In this document: positions 45,716 to 57,470 of the stretch, piece after piece
How positions within the stretch are numbered: the first letter of the stretch is position 1
Layout: every line of letters begins with the position of its first letter
NCBI GenBank assembly: GCA_036939355.1
Contig: JALLAP010000006.1
Coordinates: 1-64,000 of the forward strand
From: Thalassiosira profunda
Lineage: Eukaryota > Bacillariophyta > Thalassiosirophyceae > Thalassiosirales > Thalassiosiraceae
Direction: 5' to 3'
Length of the DNA stretch: 64,000 nt
Notes under the pieces: model-generated
The model's input: the letters and a program-made list of their open reading frames with translations, nothing else
The model's database searches: none
What the model was told of the DNA's origin: nothing
Translations under genes and position numbers: made by a program

Positions 45716-46086
45716 CAGTGCTGACAGTATTACCGGACGATCTCTGTGCAGGCATAACTTGCTCTCGCGATACAACAGATGCACTGTAACCTAATTGAAC
45801 AGCATCAAAATCGGAGACTTCGGCTGATAGTACAGGCTGGGGCCTGGCATCTTTCTGTCCTTTCTGATGGGTCAGGAAGGCAAAGAGGCACCTCCTTACT
45901 TCCGTCCCTCCCTCGCTCCCCGTAGGCAGCTCTCTCCCTCCTTCCCTTCTCCCTCCCTCCCTCACAGCTTGCCAACGACATTTCCTCGCTCTCGACTCCC
46001 GCCCAGCTCCTCTCCGCGGACGCGGCCGCGGCACCCCCTATCCGTCGCCTCAACCGCCACCACACCTCAAAGACACATAGTAATCA
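45716..46086. other. Intergenic region with CT-rich tract
   Basis: These 371 bp lie between same-strand genes. A pyrimidine-rich run (CCTCCTTCCC...CCCTCCCTCCCTC, near 45900-45965) precedes the coiled-coil gene by about 120 bp and is a plausible promoter element. No gene seen. Confidence 0.35.
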
Positions 46087-49000
46087 ATGTGGTCGGTCTT
46101 GCGGCGCTTTGGTGACGCCGATGCCGACGCCGACGGCGGCGGCGGCCCCTCTTCCTCAGACAATCCGTTTACCTCGCACGAGATGAGCAAGGCCCCGATG
46201 TCGACGGCCGTGCCCCTGATCTCTCCTGAGATTGAGGGCGGGCGCGGCAAAGGAGGGGCCCGAGTTATGGGCGATAGTGACGAGTGCAGTGGCATAATTG
46301 AGACGAGGCAGCCAGAGTGTCTGTCGAGAGAGGGTGATGATTTGCAATTCAGAGGCAACGACAACGGCGCCGATGGCAAGGGCCAACAGAACGTCACCAC
46401 GATGTCGAAAGAGCGGCAACTGAATACGATTGGGATGGTATCCCCCGAACAAGATGGCGTGGCCAGATCGCCGTCGGCGACAGCGGTGGAAAAATCTGCA
46501 ACGGCGTCTGCCTTGACAGTGGCGACGATTACCCCCTTGGCGAGCACGAAGCCAGCCACGGTTGCAGCCGCTCAATCTGCAGGCAGCACGTCCTCCGCCC
46601 ACAAGGCCGCCGCGACGGTCTTTCAAACGCCCCGCAAATCCACCCCGGAGGCATCCGACCACGCCAAAAACACTGAACACAAGACGGGCATCACCCCCCA
46701 CCTCGCCGCCCTGTCCGCCGACATTCCCTCGCCCTACTCCCCCCTCACGCCCGCCACCCGGTCGATATTGGAGACGTCGCCGTTCAAGAGCTCGATGCAG
46801 GTGCTGGACGAGAGATTGCAGAGCGTCCTAAAATTGGAGGGGAGGCTGGACAGCAGGATCGAGGGCGCAAGGGAGCGGATGTGGGAGGGGGACGACAGCT
46901 TCGACAGTGGGAAGGAGAATGCGTGCTTTGGCAGGGTGGATTCGGTGGCGAGATTGGATACGAGCGCCGAGACGGAGGAGGGCAACGGAGGCTGTAGTAC
47001 AAGCAGATACAGCGGACGCAAGAGCCTGAATTACCTGTCGACAGAGAAACAAGCGGGGAGGCCGGATGACACGTTGAACGGCAGCCTGTCCTCCTCGAAC
47101 GAGCTGCGGAGGGTTCTGTGGAGCGATACCCCCCGCAACAAGTCCAGTGCATCCGACGATCTCGATTGCAACGACGCGTTGATGAGCCCCAAACTAAGTC
47201 TGATCGAGCAGAACGAGCGCGTCCATCCACTGGCATCGCCCGCCCATGGCGAACGAAAGAGCTCAGCTTTCGTGGGAGGCGTGCTCCGGCGGATGGAGGG
47301 ATCGGGCAAGAAGGGCCAACGCCAAAATGCAACTCCGGACTCAAGTGCTCAGCGTCCACAGCCAGACCAGGATATCGATACGGCCGCCCTCCAACGTCAG
47401 TTGGCCCAGTCGATGACGGCGCGGGGCCAGCTGTGGGAGATTGTGTCCGATCTGCGGGCCCAGCTGAAGGACGCGACGCGTGCACGGGATGCCTCCGCGG
47501 AGGAGGCAGCGGGGTACAAGAATGAGGCAAAGGCTCTGGAGAGTGAATTGCAGACCGCGTTGGGATCCGCGAAAGAGAGGGACGAGGAGGCGGAGGGGCT
47601 GCGGAAGTGTCTTGAGAAGAGGGATGTGGCGTGCGAGGACCTGCAGTCTACTTTGAAGCTGAAGGAGAACGAGATACGAGAGCTGAATTCGATCTCTGAG
47701 AGGAGGGAGAAGGAGCTTGCCAGCGTGCAGCGCCAGCGACACGAAGAGGGTCAGACGCACTTGGAGGCGATTGAAAAGGTCCAGGCTGAGCTTGAATCGA
47801 CGAGAACATCTCACGCTGAGCAACTGGGGCAGGCCCAGGCATCGCACGACGAGGAAGCAGAGCGGGTGCGCCAAGAGGCAGAGTCATCGTTGGCCATTGC
47901 TTTGGAGAACAGAGTTCGAGAGTTGTCCGCATCTCATGCCGAGGAGCTGGAGAGGCAGCGGTGCGAGGCCGAGAAGCAACGAGAGGAGGCAATCGAACGC
48001 GTGCGCAAGGAGTCGGATGCATCGTCGGTCCTTGCACTGGACGAGAGGGTTCGAGAATTGTCTGCTTTGCACACCGCGGCCTTGGAGGAGCAAAGGGTCG
48101 CGCTCGAAACGACGCACCGAGCCGAGCTTGACCGCCTTCGTCATGAGATGAAGAACGAGGAGCCTACGACGAGCGCCGACGAGCCGCCAAGCATCGACGA
48201 TAGCGAGGGTCGCCAACCAACCTCGCAAGTGGATGACACCCTCTCATCAGACGACTTTTCCTTCTACGTTGGAGACGCAGAGGAGGGATTTCGCACTTCC
48301 GAGTCTGTTCACGCCAGTGATATCAGCGAGACAGCAAGCGAGTCGGAGATTGGCGATTACACTGGCCCCGAATCCTTTGGCGAGAGTCTTAGTGTGATTG
48401 ATGAGAGTGCTGTTGAGGAGGAAACGATGGAGGTGGGGCCAGAAATGCTGTCCGGCCTTAATCTCGAGGAAAGTGCGCCAAATCTACCCACATCAGACGT
48501 TGCGAGTGTCCAGCAAGAAGCCAACAAGTCATCCCTCAGTGCCACCGAATGCGAGCTTGCAGCCGCCCGGGCACAATGTGATGTGTTGTCTGCTGAAGTA
48601 GAAGGTCTCATGAAATCGCTCGCCGAAGCGGCAACAGAACGAGAAGACCTCTTAACTTCTCTGACTGATGCCAGGCAAAAGACTATGGCGGTTGAGAAGC
48701 AGCTTGGTGTTGCTCGCGCAGAGAGGGATGATTCGGCATCACACGTAAGTGAGTTGGAAGATAAGCTGGGTGCGCAGTTGGCCTCAAGGGATGGCGCCTC
48801 CCAGGACCTGAAAGAGGCAATCAAGTCGCGTGATCACTTCCAAGGACTTGCGGCAAAGCTTGCGATCAACGTCATACAGCTGAAGATGCAATGTAAGATG
48901 GCCAGATCAGAGTTGCAGCAGCTCGATTGTTCGTCATCGCAGTGTGGCACCCCGTGTGTCACCACTGCTGAGAAAGATGTGTCGCTTGAAACCACAGAAA

Positions 49001-50886
49001 GAGGCGCCACGGAACTCGATAGCATGGATTCTTCTCCGTCGATTCCAGAGGAGAAACTGCAATGGATGGTGGCCAAACTCGCAACAGCCCTGGTGAAAAT
49101 GAAGGGGCGCGAAGTGAACTTGTCGAAGGAGAAAGCGGCTCTCAATGAAGAGATCCTCGACCTGAAAAGGGCGTCAGGCGACGCGCAAAAAGAACTCGAA
49201 GCAGCGTCAAAGGAGAAGGCCGAGCTCAATTGCAGCATGAAAGAACTGTCTCATGAGAAAAAGAAGCTGCAGAACGAAGTGCTTGCGTTGGGCGACAAGG
49301 TTGGGGAGCTCGAAGCCAAGTTGCAATCCACTCACGAGGGGACTCGTGAAATCGAGGACTCGGTCTCTGCGAAGGACGACGAAATCCAACGGCTCCACGC
49401 CAACCTAATGACCAAAACTGGAGTGGTGCTCGACCTGAAGCAGCAGAACAATCAGTTGTCGAGTGACATGGCTGCCGTTCATAGTCAGTTGTACTCGACA
49501 GAGGCTGAGCGAAAGGAAGCTAGAGCGCGTCTGCAGACGGAAATAGACGCAGCATCCAAAGCCAAAGCAGAGTTAGAGCAAGCAGAAGAGGCCATGTTGG
49601 AGCTCCATGCCGACAAGGTCTCGCTGTCAAATCACCTCGCGGCCGTGTTGCAAGAGAAGAGCCATGTGTCTGCCGAAATCGATAGCCTGCACGACACCGT
49701 AGCGTCGCTCGAAGTGGAGAAGGAGTCCCTCTCGGCCATGTTGCAGGAATGCCAAGCAAAAACACAGAGGTTGGGGAACAGAGTCGTAGCTCTCGAGAGT
49801 CAGGTCACAGAAAACGACAAACTCATCTTCGGCATCGAATCCCAACTGGCGTCGAAAGTAGACGAAGCGGAAGGACTGCTCAAGACTGTGAACTCCCACG
49901 AGGCTACACTGTGCGCTCTGCGCTTGGAAATGGCGTCTCTTCGCGAAGAGAAAGCCGGCGTCGAGGGAACGCTGTCTAGTTTGCACGGCAGACTTGACCG
50001 TGTAATGGGCGAACGCGATGGCCTCGCTTCCCAACTGGACAACGCAATGAAGGAGCTGGAAAGTCTTCGGGCAGAACGAAACAACCTTGCTGCCACTGTA
50101 TCCTCTCCGATTGGCAGATTCGCTGAGCACGATGCCGAGCTAGAGGGGAATCCAAACGGAGAACGTTTCGTCACTCCACTTCGCGGCATCCGAGAAATCT
50201 TGAGCGCGACGAGCATTTCAGAAGAAGACGTCGACCGCGTCTGCGACAAGATGAGCAAGGCCCAAATCATCATCGGTCAGATTGAGCGAGAGAGGAAGCT
50301 GCTGAAGAAAGAAGTCAAGCACCTCCGGGCGGACCTCCAAAAGGCTCGAGACGAGTTGGCCGCGGCCAAGGACGACAACAAGACGATCAGCCGGCAGGCG
50401 GTAAAATTGAGAACCGTCGTGAGCCAAGCGAGGACTGTGATAGAGAAGGCGGAAGACGAAAAGAAGCGACTGGCGTCGGACTTGGACAACGCCCAACATG
50501 CGATGAAGCGAATCAAGACAGACTCGTCCAACTCCTACCGCGCGATCGTTTCCCAAAACCAGGAGGAAATCATCAAGCTGAGGACGGAGCTGAGGCAGAA
50601 GAACGACCTCCTCCTATCGATGAGCATGGAACAACAGTCGCAGTCGACCGGGGTCCTCGATGGCGTCGCCAGCCCTCCACCAAACGAAATATCGAGGTTC
50701 GACGTCTCGTCCGCTACAATAGCGGCTGCGAACTATCGCACTCCCCGAAACCAGGCGCCCAAACCTCCCGTGGTCAGCTCGAAGGAACGCTTCAAGATCG
50801 AGAAGGGCTCCATGTTCGGCGGCGTGCTGAAGAGCACGAAGAAATCAGGACGGAAAGGAGCCAAGTATCGCCACGTCGAGGGTTAA
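46087..50886 (+). CDS. Large coiled-coil protein, unknown
   Basis: This is a single-exon 1599-aa protein from the ATG at 46087. The first 350 residues are disordered and rich in Ser-Pro/Thr-Pro sites (IPSPYSPLTPATRSIL, TPRKSTPEA), like CDK targets. From about residue 415 to 1000 and again 1010 to 1510 it is almost continuous heptad coiled coil (LSASHAEELERQR, ELEAKLQSTHEGTREIE, VKHLRADLQKARDELAAAKDD). An acidic break lies near 720-790. The C-terminal 80 residues are basic (KKSGRKGAKYRHVEG). No motor or other catalytic domain. The size and layout resemble centrosomal, golgin or spindle-scaffold proteins, but no assignment is possible. The frame is intact and uniform throughout. Confidence 0.8.
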   Translation: MWSVLRRFGDADADADGGGGPSSSDNPFTSHEMSKAPMSTAVPLISPEIEGGRGKGGARVMGDSDECSGIIETRQPECLSREGDDLQFRGNDNGADGKGQQNVTTMSKERQLNTIGMVSPEQDGVARSPSATAVEKSATASALTVATITPLASTKPATVAAAQSAGSTSSAHKAAATVFQTPRKSTPEASDHAKNTEHKTGITPHLAALSADIPSPYSPLTPATRSILETSPFKSSMQVLDERLQSVLKLEGRLDSRIEGARERMWEGDDSFDSGKENACFGRVDSVARLDTSAETEEGNGGCSTSRYSGRKSLNYLSTEKQAGRPDDTLNGSLSSSNELRRVLWSDTPRNKSSASDDLDCNDALMSPKLSLIEQNERVHPLASPAHGERKSSAFVGGVLRRMEGSGKKGQRQNATPDSSAQRPQPDQDIDTAALQRQLAQSMTARGQLWEIVSDLRAQLKDATRARDASAEEAAGYKNEAKALESELQTALGSAKERDEEAEGLRKCLEKRDVACEDLQSTLKLKENEIRELNSISERREKELASVQRQRHEEGQTHLEAIEKVQAELESTRTSHAEQLGQAQASHDEEAERVRQEAESSLAIALENRVRELSASHAEELERQRCEAEKQREEAIERVRKESDASSVLALDERVRELSALHTAALEEQRVALETTHRAELDRLRHEMKNEEPTTSADEPPSIDDSEGRQPTSQVDDTLSSDDFSFYVGDAEEGFRTSESVHASDISETASESEIGDYTGPESFGESLSVIDESAVEEETMEVGPEMLSGLNLEESAPNLPTSDVASVQQEANKSSLSATECELAAARAQCDVLSAEVEGLMKSLAEAATEREDLLTSLTDARQKTMAVEKQLGVARAERDDSASHVSELEDKLGAQLASRDGASQDLKEAIKSRDHFQGLAAKLAINVIQLKMQCKMARSELQQLDCSSSQCGTPCVTTAEKDVSLETTERGATELDSMDSSPSIPEEKLQWMVAKLATALVKMKGREVNLSKEKAALNEEILDLKRASGDAQKELEAASKEKAELNCSMKELSHEKKKLQNEVLALGDKVGELEAKLQSTHEGTREIEDSVSAKDDEIQRLHANLMTKTGVVLDLKQQNNQLSSDMAAVHSQLYSTEAERKEARARLQTEIDAASKAKAELEQAEEAMLELHADKVSLSNHLAAVLQEKSHVSAEIDSLHDTVASLEVEKESLSAMLQECQAKTQRLGNRVVALESQVTENDKLIFGIESQLASKVDEAEGLLKTVNSHEATLCALRLEMASLREEKAGVEGTLSSLHGRLDRVMGERDGLASQLDNAMKELESLRAERNNLAATVSSPIGRFAEHDAELEGNPNGERFVTPLRGIREILSATSISEEDVDRVCDKMSKAQIIIGQIERERKLLKKEVKHLRADLQKARDELAAAKDDNKTISRQAVKLRTVVSQARTVIEKAEDEKKRLASDLDNAQHAMKRIKTDSSNSYRAIVSQNQEEIIKLRTELRQKNDLLLSMSMEQQSQSTGVLDGVASPPPNEISRFDVSSATIAAANYRTPRNQAPKPPVVSSKERFKIEKGSMFGGVLKSTKKSGRKGAKYRHVEG

Positions 50887-51004
50887 TCTTAACAATGATC
50901 GATCTGCCTCGCGCCAAATGAATGCGTACCACCTTTTCTCTAGACACACAACATAATTGAGCTCGTGACCCCCACTGCTCCATTTTCCCAGAGGCTCATT
51001 GGAG

Positions 51005-54000
51005 TTACAGGTTGAACCACACGCGGACATTGTGGCGAGGCTTCTCGCCGATGCCGTTCTTGAACGAATCCCGGCCGTGGGCAAACGTCATGTTGTTGCA
51101 GTAAACGATGTCGCCTGCATCCAACTTCATAGAGACGACCTTTTCGTCATCAAGGGCGCCATCGAGCGCGTCCATCGCAACAGTCAGGAGAGGCGAGAGC
51201 TGAACGTCACCCTTTGTGTGACCACTCTCGATCCACTGCCTCATGTAACGGAAGCGTACGCGGTCCTCACCATCTCCACCCTCCTCAAAGATGGGATATG
51301 CGTTGTGCTGAATCCGAAGCTTCAGCAAGTCGGGATTCCTTGCGAGGCATTCGAGGCCGCTCCCAATGCCCTGGCCGGACCCATTCTCAAGAATATCCCG
51401 AGGCAGAGCGCGGAACAGCTCGTGCAGCAGAAACTTGGGAAGCTTCGACCGCAACGAGACGAGGGACGACGCAGCATTGCTCAAATGGAGCGCCCCGCCT
51501 TCCGTAGCTGGATTGATGCACATAAGGCCAACACCCGAGTAAGCCCTGTCAGCCGAAGCGCCGTCAGTGTGCCAAGGGGCTTCCGCCTTCGTGACGGAGA
51601 AGAGAACATTGTCGGCACTGGTGTCGAGGCCTTTGTCAACAACGTCAAAGAGACGGCCTCTCGCCTTGCCATCTACCTTGCCAATGAGTGAGGTCAGGAT
51701 GTAGTACGCAAGCTTGGCCCGTCCAGCCGCGCCCACCTCGGAGGTGCCAGCACTGTGAGATGCCATGTCCAGCCCAGTGATGTGGACTGCGCCGACTTGA
51801 TGGGCAAGGCGAGCTCGGACCTTAGTGGCGAACTCAGCCACAAGAGTCAATTGAGACGCATCTTCGGCAGTTGGCTCCCAAGTGTCTTCCGTCATGCCCC
51901 CATCATGAAGGGCAACCGCGCGTCCGACGAGCTCCGACGACACGTTTGCCGGCATCGGAACGGACAGGATCTTCTGCGCGACGGACTTCTCAAAGTTTGT
52001 CCACTTGACTGCCCTCGGAATGCGGCCAACCACTGCGCTAGACGCCGGCTTGACGACATCGAAGACAATGTGAAGCGGCGAGTCCCTCACGCTCTCGAAA
52101 AAGTGCGGGTGCGCCGCGACGTGCTCCGGAAGGACACGGGCCTCGTGCATTTTAGCCAAATCGAAGCCGACGGCCGACAGCGTTTCGAGGTAATCCGAGA
52201 CCGTCTTGAACAGCATCTTCACGTTTAGATCGCGGCCGTCGAGGGTACGAATAACGCCGGCGAACTTTCGATCCCTCAGAGAGAAGTAGGAATCGGCCGT
52301 TGCGTCGCCCTTGGCGAACGTGAAGGTGTCGCTCGACGTTTCCTCGCTTCCATGTGCGTTCAGCATGAATGGATGAGGGACAGAGAAGACGAAATGGCCA
52401 CCGGGCTTCAAGGACCTGTAGATCTGGTCGCAAATCGCCTGTACACGAGAAGAGATGAGCAAGTGAGTGACGTTGTGAACAGTCCTTCTGAGAAGCACGG
52501 AACTCTCACCTTCATCTTCGTGATCGAGGTGTAGTTGAAGAGGAAGATGGCGATGCCCATATCGAAGGAACCCTCAGTGAGCATCCGCCCAGGGACGAGC
52601 CCGAGCGTAGCTGGCATTTTGTTGAACGTCTCGACGATCTTGTCGGCATCGCTGGTGATGTAGGTCTCGAAAGCGCTTTTGGAGGGGTTAGCGTTGGCTT
52701 TCTCGATCATTGCAGAGCTAACGTCAAGCCCCACGATCCTCTTCGCACCCATCTCCACAAGCTTTCTCGCCCCATACCCTTCTCCGCAACCCACGTCGAG
52801 GACATGGGCACCTCGTACGAACGGGCTGCACATGTCGAAAACGACCGGACGTCCCGTGAAGTCCGAGAGGCACGTGGCCCCCTTCCGAACCCAATTGTTG
52901 CTCTGTTTGTTGTAGAGCTTGGCGCTGTCTTCGCCCGAGTGGCCAGTGGGCGGGAAGATGGCCTCGACAAAACGATTGAAGAACTCGACACGAGCTCGTA
53001 GCACGGTGTCCACAGCTTCGGCAATGCGAAGGCGTTTGTTCTCGGTCGTCGCCAAATCTACCACAATGTCACGCATGTGATCGGCGTGCTCTGAGCGACA
53101 GGAATGAAAGAAGAGAGATCGTTAGAGACATGGCCATATATCACACACAAGTGCAATAGCAAGACGTACCGACATCCATATCGATGTGAAGCAAGAAGAA
53201 GGCCAAATCTTGCTTGGAGATTGGGCCATGTGGGTCCTTTTCGGCCACGACGCGGAGAAAGGCCGACAGCTTCGAATAAGTGGAAGCCACGAGAAGCTCC
53301 GAACCGAAATACATGGCTGCGATGGCAGTCTCGGCCGTTGCTCCCAGGACTGGATTGCAGGCAAAGTCGAACGCGTCAACAAGTGGCGAGGCGATGTACT
53401 CGCACTGCTCCGGGGTCAACGTTGGATGTTCGACTAGAGCTCCTTCGACCGTCTTGCTCAGGTCCAAGAGCCGCTCGCAACAGCGCACGTACAGCTCCTT
53501 GTGCGGGACATTGCAAAGGAGCGCGGGGTCGAGGCCCAGCTTCTTGATCATCGCAACCGTTTCATCGTCATAGATGCCTTGCTCCTCCTCCAGATTCTCT
53601 TTCAGCACCTCGACGTGTTTCCCGGAGGAGTCTTCGGCGGCAACCAACGCAGTGGTGCTGATCAGATGAGAGCAGAAGGTGGAGGTGAAGGCGCGGTAGG
53701 CAAGCATGAAGTTCGACAGCTTGGCCAGAGTTCCTGGCAGACCGCCCCACGATCCCATTGAAAGGGAGGTGAGCACGTGGTGCTTCAGAGCATCGTGGCC
53801 CAGGACAGTGTCGTCTAGAGCCGAAACGAAATCCTCCGACGACGACAGAAGAGGATCAAACACCGTATTGGGAAGACTTCCGCCAAAGACAGTCTTGTGG
53901 TCGATGGTGCCCTCGACCGTTGTTTTGTTGTAACGAAGGAGCGACGATGCCACCACTTCGAGGTCGACTTCCGTCTTGTTCGTCATGAACGCATCAACGA

Positions 54001-54840
54001 CGGGCGTCGTCTCGGGAGGGAGAGGATTGTCGTCATCCTTCTTTTCTTCCGTGTCGATCGACGAGAGTCGCCTCACGAGATTGCCCACGGCGTTCCTATC
54101 CAATGAGTTTCGCCTGCCGGAATTGGCCACGGCAGCCTCATCCTCCGTTGGCAGTGCTCCTTCAAAGAGCACCTTGACGTGATTCTGGGCACGATAGTTG
54201 TAAGAGTGAAATAGTGCATAAGAAATGCGCATAAGATATGTGCACATGATATGTGCAAAAGATAGCAACGAGTGACGATGGTTACGAACGGCTGCGCCAA
54301 CTTCTCATCACCACACATGCACACATCTTCTCCTGTCGATACAATATGATCACTTACCGTCAGGGCCAGAGCCGTATCCATCGGGTTGTCGCACGTCGTG
54401 TACGACGGGTGATACGCATACAGGCATCGCAGCGCGTTCCCATCGAGCGCACCCTTGTCGAGGGCGTCCGAGAGAGGCGCACCCCGCGCTGCATCGGGGG
54501 CGACACTCGTCCGAATCGACGTGGATTCCTTGCACATGGAAATCAGCTCGTCGAACAGCCCGCTGGCCCTTGAGGCTTTCTCGGGAGGAAGGATGCTCGC
54601 GAGGAGATCCACGAAGTCCTGGCGGCCAAGGCCAGCGACGCCGAGCGCCGCCAGGAGGCGGTCGAGGTCGGCGGCCGCCTCTTCGGCGCGGGCCGTCAGG
54701 AGCACGTGGCCCGTCTCCTGGGCGCCGAGGATGGCATTGGTGGGCATCTCGACGGAGCCGCCCGAGTGGTTGGGGTCGCCGCCGCCGGGGCTCCGCCGAG
54801 CCGCCGTCGCCGCGCGGCCGAGGGGGTTGGACGGAACCAT
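51005..54840 (-). CDS. Three-domain enzyme: HO-like oxygenase, methyltransferase, TauD-like dioxygenase
   Basis: Four exons (54840-54358, 54184-53170, 53090-52510, 52438-51005) with introns of 173, 79 and 71 nt; all junctions keep frame and give about 1170 aa. Residues about 310-530 look like a haem-oxygenase-like (di-iron) helical bundle: TAIAAMYFGSELLVASTYSKL, then HIDMDVEHADHM, formed across the intron and carrying the expected His/Glu/Asp ligands. A class-I SAM methyltransferase follows (VLDVGCGEGYGARKLVEMGAKRIVGLDVS, FDMGIAIFLFNY, LKPGGHFVFSVPHPF). The C-terminus is a TauD/TfdA-like Fe(II)/2-oxoglutarate dioxygenase (APWHTDGASADRAYSGVGL with H-x-D, MTFAHGRDSF, RHNVRVWFNL). Together they suggest a single-chain tailoring enzyme for a small molecule. 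Substrate unknown; the N-terminal 300 residues are unassigned. Confidence 0.82.
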
Positions 54841-55279
54841 TGCTGCACTACACTTCTGATTGAATACTTGGCAAAATTATGCGCAGCAAGCCGCCTGATG
54901 CCGATGCTGCAAAGCACGCACTGCATAGAGCGCAGAAGGAGAAGAGGCAGGAAGAGGGTCAGTGACCAAAGTGAGTGAGAAGTGACGGACAAATGGACAA
55001 ATCAGAGGACAAAAAAGGACAAAAGGCCTTCACGCACTGTGTCTCAACGACACTCAATGTAAGAGATCCGCAAGGAGAACCTGCAACCGATCGGACGTGG
55101 AACACAGATTCGGTCACCCGTCTGCGGGATTGTCACCATTGTCCAAAAGGCCTTCTTCTTTCTGACAACACGCAAACGCGGTTCGTTCTTTCTGCGACAA
55201 ACGGTGAGAAGGCAAGCTAGAGGCAGCTAGCAGAGGGGAAGAAGTGAAGTGCATCTCGTCTCGTTATCCCCACCTATTG
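54841..55279. other. Intergenic region, no gene seen
   Basis: These 439 bp lie between the start of the three-domain enzyme and the stop of SNAPC3. GACAAATGGACAAATCAGAGGACAAAAAAGGACAAAA (54985-55020) is a degenerate GGACAAA run. Nothing else stands out. Confidence 0.35.
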
Positions 55280-57208
55280 TCAAAACGAAGCGCCCTTTGC
55301 AACTTTATCGAGAGCCGATGCAGTCGCCATTCGTTGATACTCCTCGATGGGAAACACCAGGCCAGGATGTGTACCCGGACGAATCTCCAGTACAGGCAAG
55401 CCGCCCTCTTCCTGCTCATTGCCACTGCTCGGCCGATACTGCAATGCCCGGTAGCAAGAGGAGCACATTGGCACGCCTTCCAGGTGGACTCGATTGGACG
55501 CCTCGTCCAAACCCGGTGGCGCGCCATCTGAGAGAGGAGCTCCAACCACCACAACCGATGCGAGTGAGAAATTGCAAGCCGAGCAAACGTGCCGCGGCTG
55601 CGGTCCCCATGTGTCGTGGAGGATGATGGGCGGCTTTCGCTCGTTGCCATTGCCCCAACCCGTTGCATTGTGGGTGTTAATGCCAGTGACGTATACCGCC
55701 GACTCGTTGGCGAGGCTCCACAAATTGTTGTCCGGTCGCAGCTCCAGCGGAGTTTGGGGAGGGACGAGCATGTGGAAATACCGCACGCCCAATCGGAGGG
55801 ATATGTCTTCCAGCTTCATTTGGGACATGGGCGTAATTTCATTGCGGGATTGCAATCGAAGGAATTGCCGCCGAGGCGTCAGAGTTGCTTTGCCCTTTGC
55901 TGGCGCGGGCCCTTCAATTAACTCCGATTCCTTGCCGTCCAACCACCCTCGAATGGCGTCTCCCGCCTTTGTTCCCAACTCTCCGCAGGTGTAAAAGGTA
56001 TCCTCGATGAAGAACACACCGGCGCAAATCCCCTCCTTTTGCTCGTTGCTTCCACCGCCATTGCCAGCGGTGCTTAGGGAGCATTCCACCAGCAGGCGAT
56101 GCAGATCCAGCAACGTATGAGAGCCGTGCAGCTCCACCTCCATGCGGTTGCTGTCCACCCCCGACCCGCGCTTGAGGTTATGGGAGTGGCGGAGGATCTC
56201 GAAGCGGACCGTGGTTTGAAGTGCCGCGGCAGATTGTCCGGCGCTCCCCTCTGCTGATTCTCCATTAGTAGTGGCGGCGATGGCACCACCCACAGGATAG
56301 GAATGCCGTTTGCGGACCCGCAGCCGTCCCAGGGAGTGGGCGTCCATTCGATTGTACCTGGCCAGCCATTCCGGCAGATTGTTCTTTATCGCCAACGTGT
56401 GCTGGCATCCGTGAGAAATCACTTCTCCGTCGTCTGCCTCATCCTTCCCACTTTCATTCTTCTTGGCACCGCCCAGGGCATACAATCTCTCCAGCTCATC
56501 CGCCGTGCGCACGGCGCGAAACACGTGTCCCAATTCCTCGCCGTAATCCAGCGTTTGCGTCGGATCCAGAAGAGAGACCACCTTCGGCCGATGATGACCG
56601 TCATTATCCGTTGCAGCAATTTCGGATGCCCCCCGTCGTTTGCACGCATAGTCGAAACCTTGCGGCAGCAGCCGCTGCTGCCGCCGGTCCCCCCGGGGCG
56701 CCGCGTCGAGCAGCAGCTCGTGGTTTTGCAGCGGTGCCCTGCCTCCGCCAGCACCCCCGTCGCTCCCACTTATTTCTGAAGTGGGTCCCCCCTCCTCGAC
56801 GATGACTCTGGCGGCCAGATCGCTCCACCGCCCGACGCCCGCGGCGACCTCGCGGTTGACGAGCTCGTGCATGGAGGGTACGATCAGGTCGGTGCAGTCG
56901 AACGGATCCACATTGCAATCCTTCCGCTCTGCTGTTAGAGATGTGTCGGCGAGGGCCCGCCGACCATCTCGTAGGGAGAGGAGGGAGCCCCACCGCCCAG
57001 CGCAGCCCTTGGCGGTCTTGACCGTCGCGACATCGTCGTTGCAAGGGGCAATTGATGGGAGCTCGGCGTCCCCTCCGGTGTGCTTCTCCACTCGCTTTCT
57101 CTTCCGGCCGGGTTCGCCGCCGCCACCGCCGCTCTTTCCAGCGACGGTAGGAGCAACCGCGGGGGTGCCGCCGTTGGCCTTGGCCCTCCGCCTCCGCGTT
57201 TGCACCAT
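55280..57208 (-). CDS. SNAPC3-like snRNA-activating complex subunit
   Basis: The ATG at 57208 gives 642 aa. The N-terminal 280 residues are basic, then low-complexity. The C-terminal half matches the SNAP50/SNAPC3 core: FEILRHSHNLKRGSG, HGSHTLLDLHRLLVEC, GVFFIEDTFYTCGELG, KLEDISLRLGVRYFHML and a terminal Cys zinc site, HVCSACNFSL...VPMCSSCYRALQY. SNAPC binds the proximal sequence element of snRNA promoters for RNA polymerases II and III. The protein is longer than the animal one (about 410 aa) through its N-terminus. It is divergent from the patatin gene with 160-260 bp between starts. Confidence 0.85.
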   Translation of the reverse strand: MVQTRRRRAKANGGTPAVAPTVAGKSGGGGGEPGRKRKRVEKHTGGDAELPSIAPCNDDVATVKTAKGCAGRWGSLLSLRDGRRALADTSLTAERKDCNVDPFDCTDLIVPSMHELVNREVAAGVGRWSDLAARVIVEEGGPTSEISGSDGGAGGGRAPLQNHELLLDAAPRGDRRQQRLLPQGFDYACKRRGASEIAATDNDGHHRPKVVSLLDPTQTLDYGEELGHVFRAVRTADELERLYALGGAKKNESGKDEADDGEVISHGCQHTLAIKNNLPEWLARYNRMDAHSLGRLRVRKRHSYPVGGAIAATTNGESAEGSAGQSAAALQTTVRFEILRHSHNLKRGSGVDSNRMEVELHGSHTLLDLHRLLVECSLSTAGNGGGSNEQKEGICAGVFFIEDTFYTCGELGTKAGDAIRGWLDGKESELIEGPAPAKGKATLTPRRQFLRLQSRNEITPMSQMKLEDISLRLGVRYFHMLVPPQTPLELRPDNNLWSLANESAVYVTGINTHNATGWGNGNERKPPIILHDTWGPQPRHVCSACNFSLASVVVVGAPLSDGAPPGLDEASNRVHLEGVPMCSSCYRALQYRPSSGNEQEEGGLPVLEIRPGTHPGLVFPIEEYQRMATASALDKVAKGASF

Positions 57209-57470
57209 CCTCTATGCACCAGCGGTCGATGCCGCCCTTCCCGCCGCCGAATTGAAGGTGAAGGTGAAGGAGAAAGGGAGCGATGGATGGAGGTAGATTT
57301 TACTGTATTACCCGAGCGAAGGATTCAAGCAGCTGATAATCTTATGAGATTCAGCCGAGTACTTTAGTATGAAGCCGTTTCTTTCAGCGGACTGGAGAGG
57401 AGTTGACACAATTCGTTTGAACAGCCGCCGCAGCCGGGGGTGGGGCAAGTCGATCGATCGGGACAAGCGA

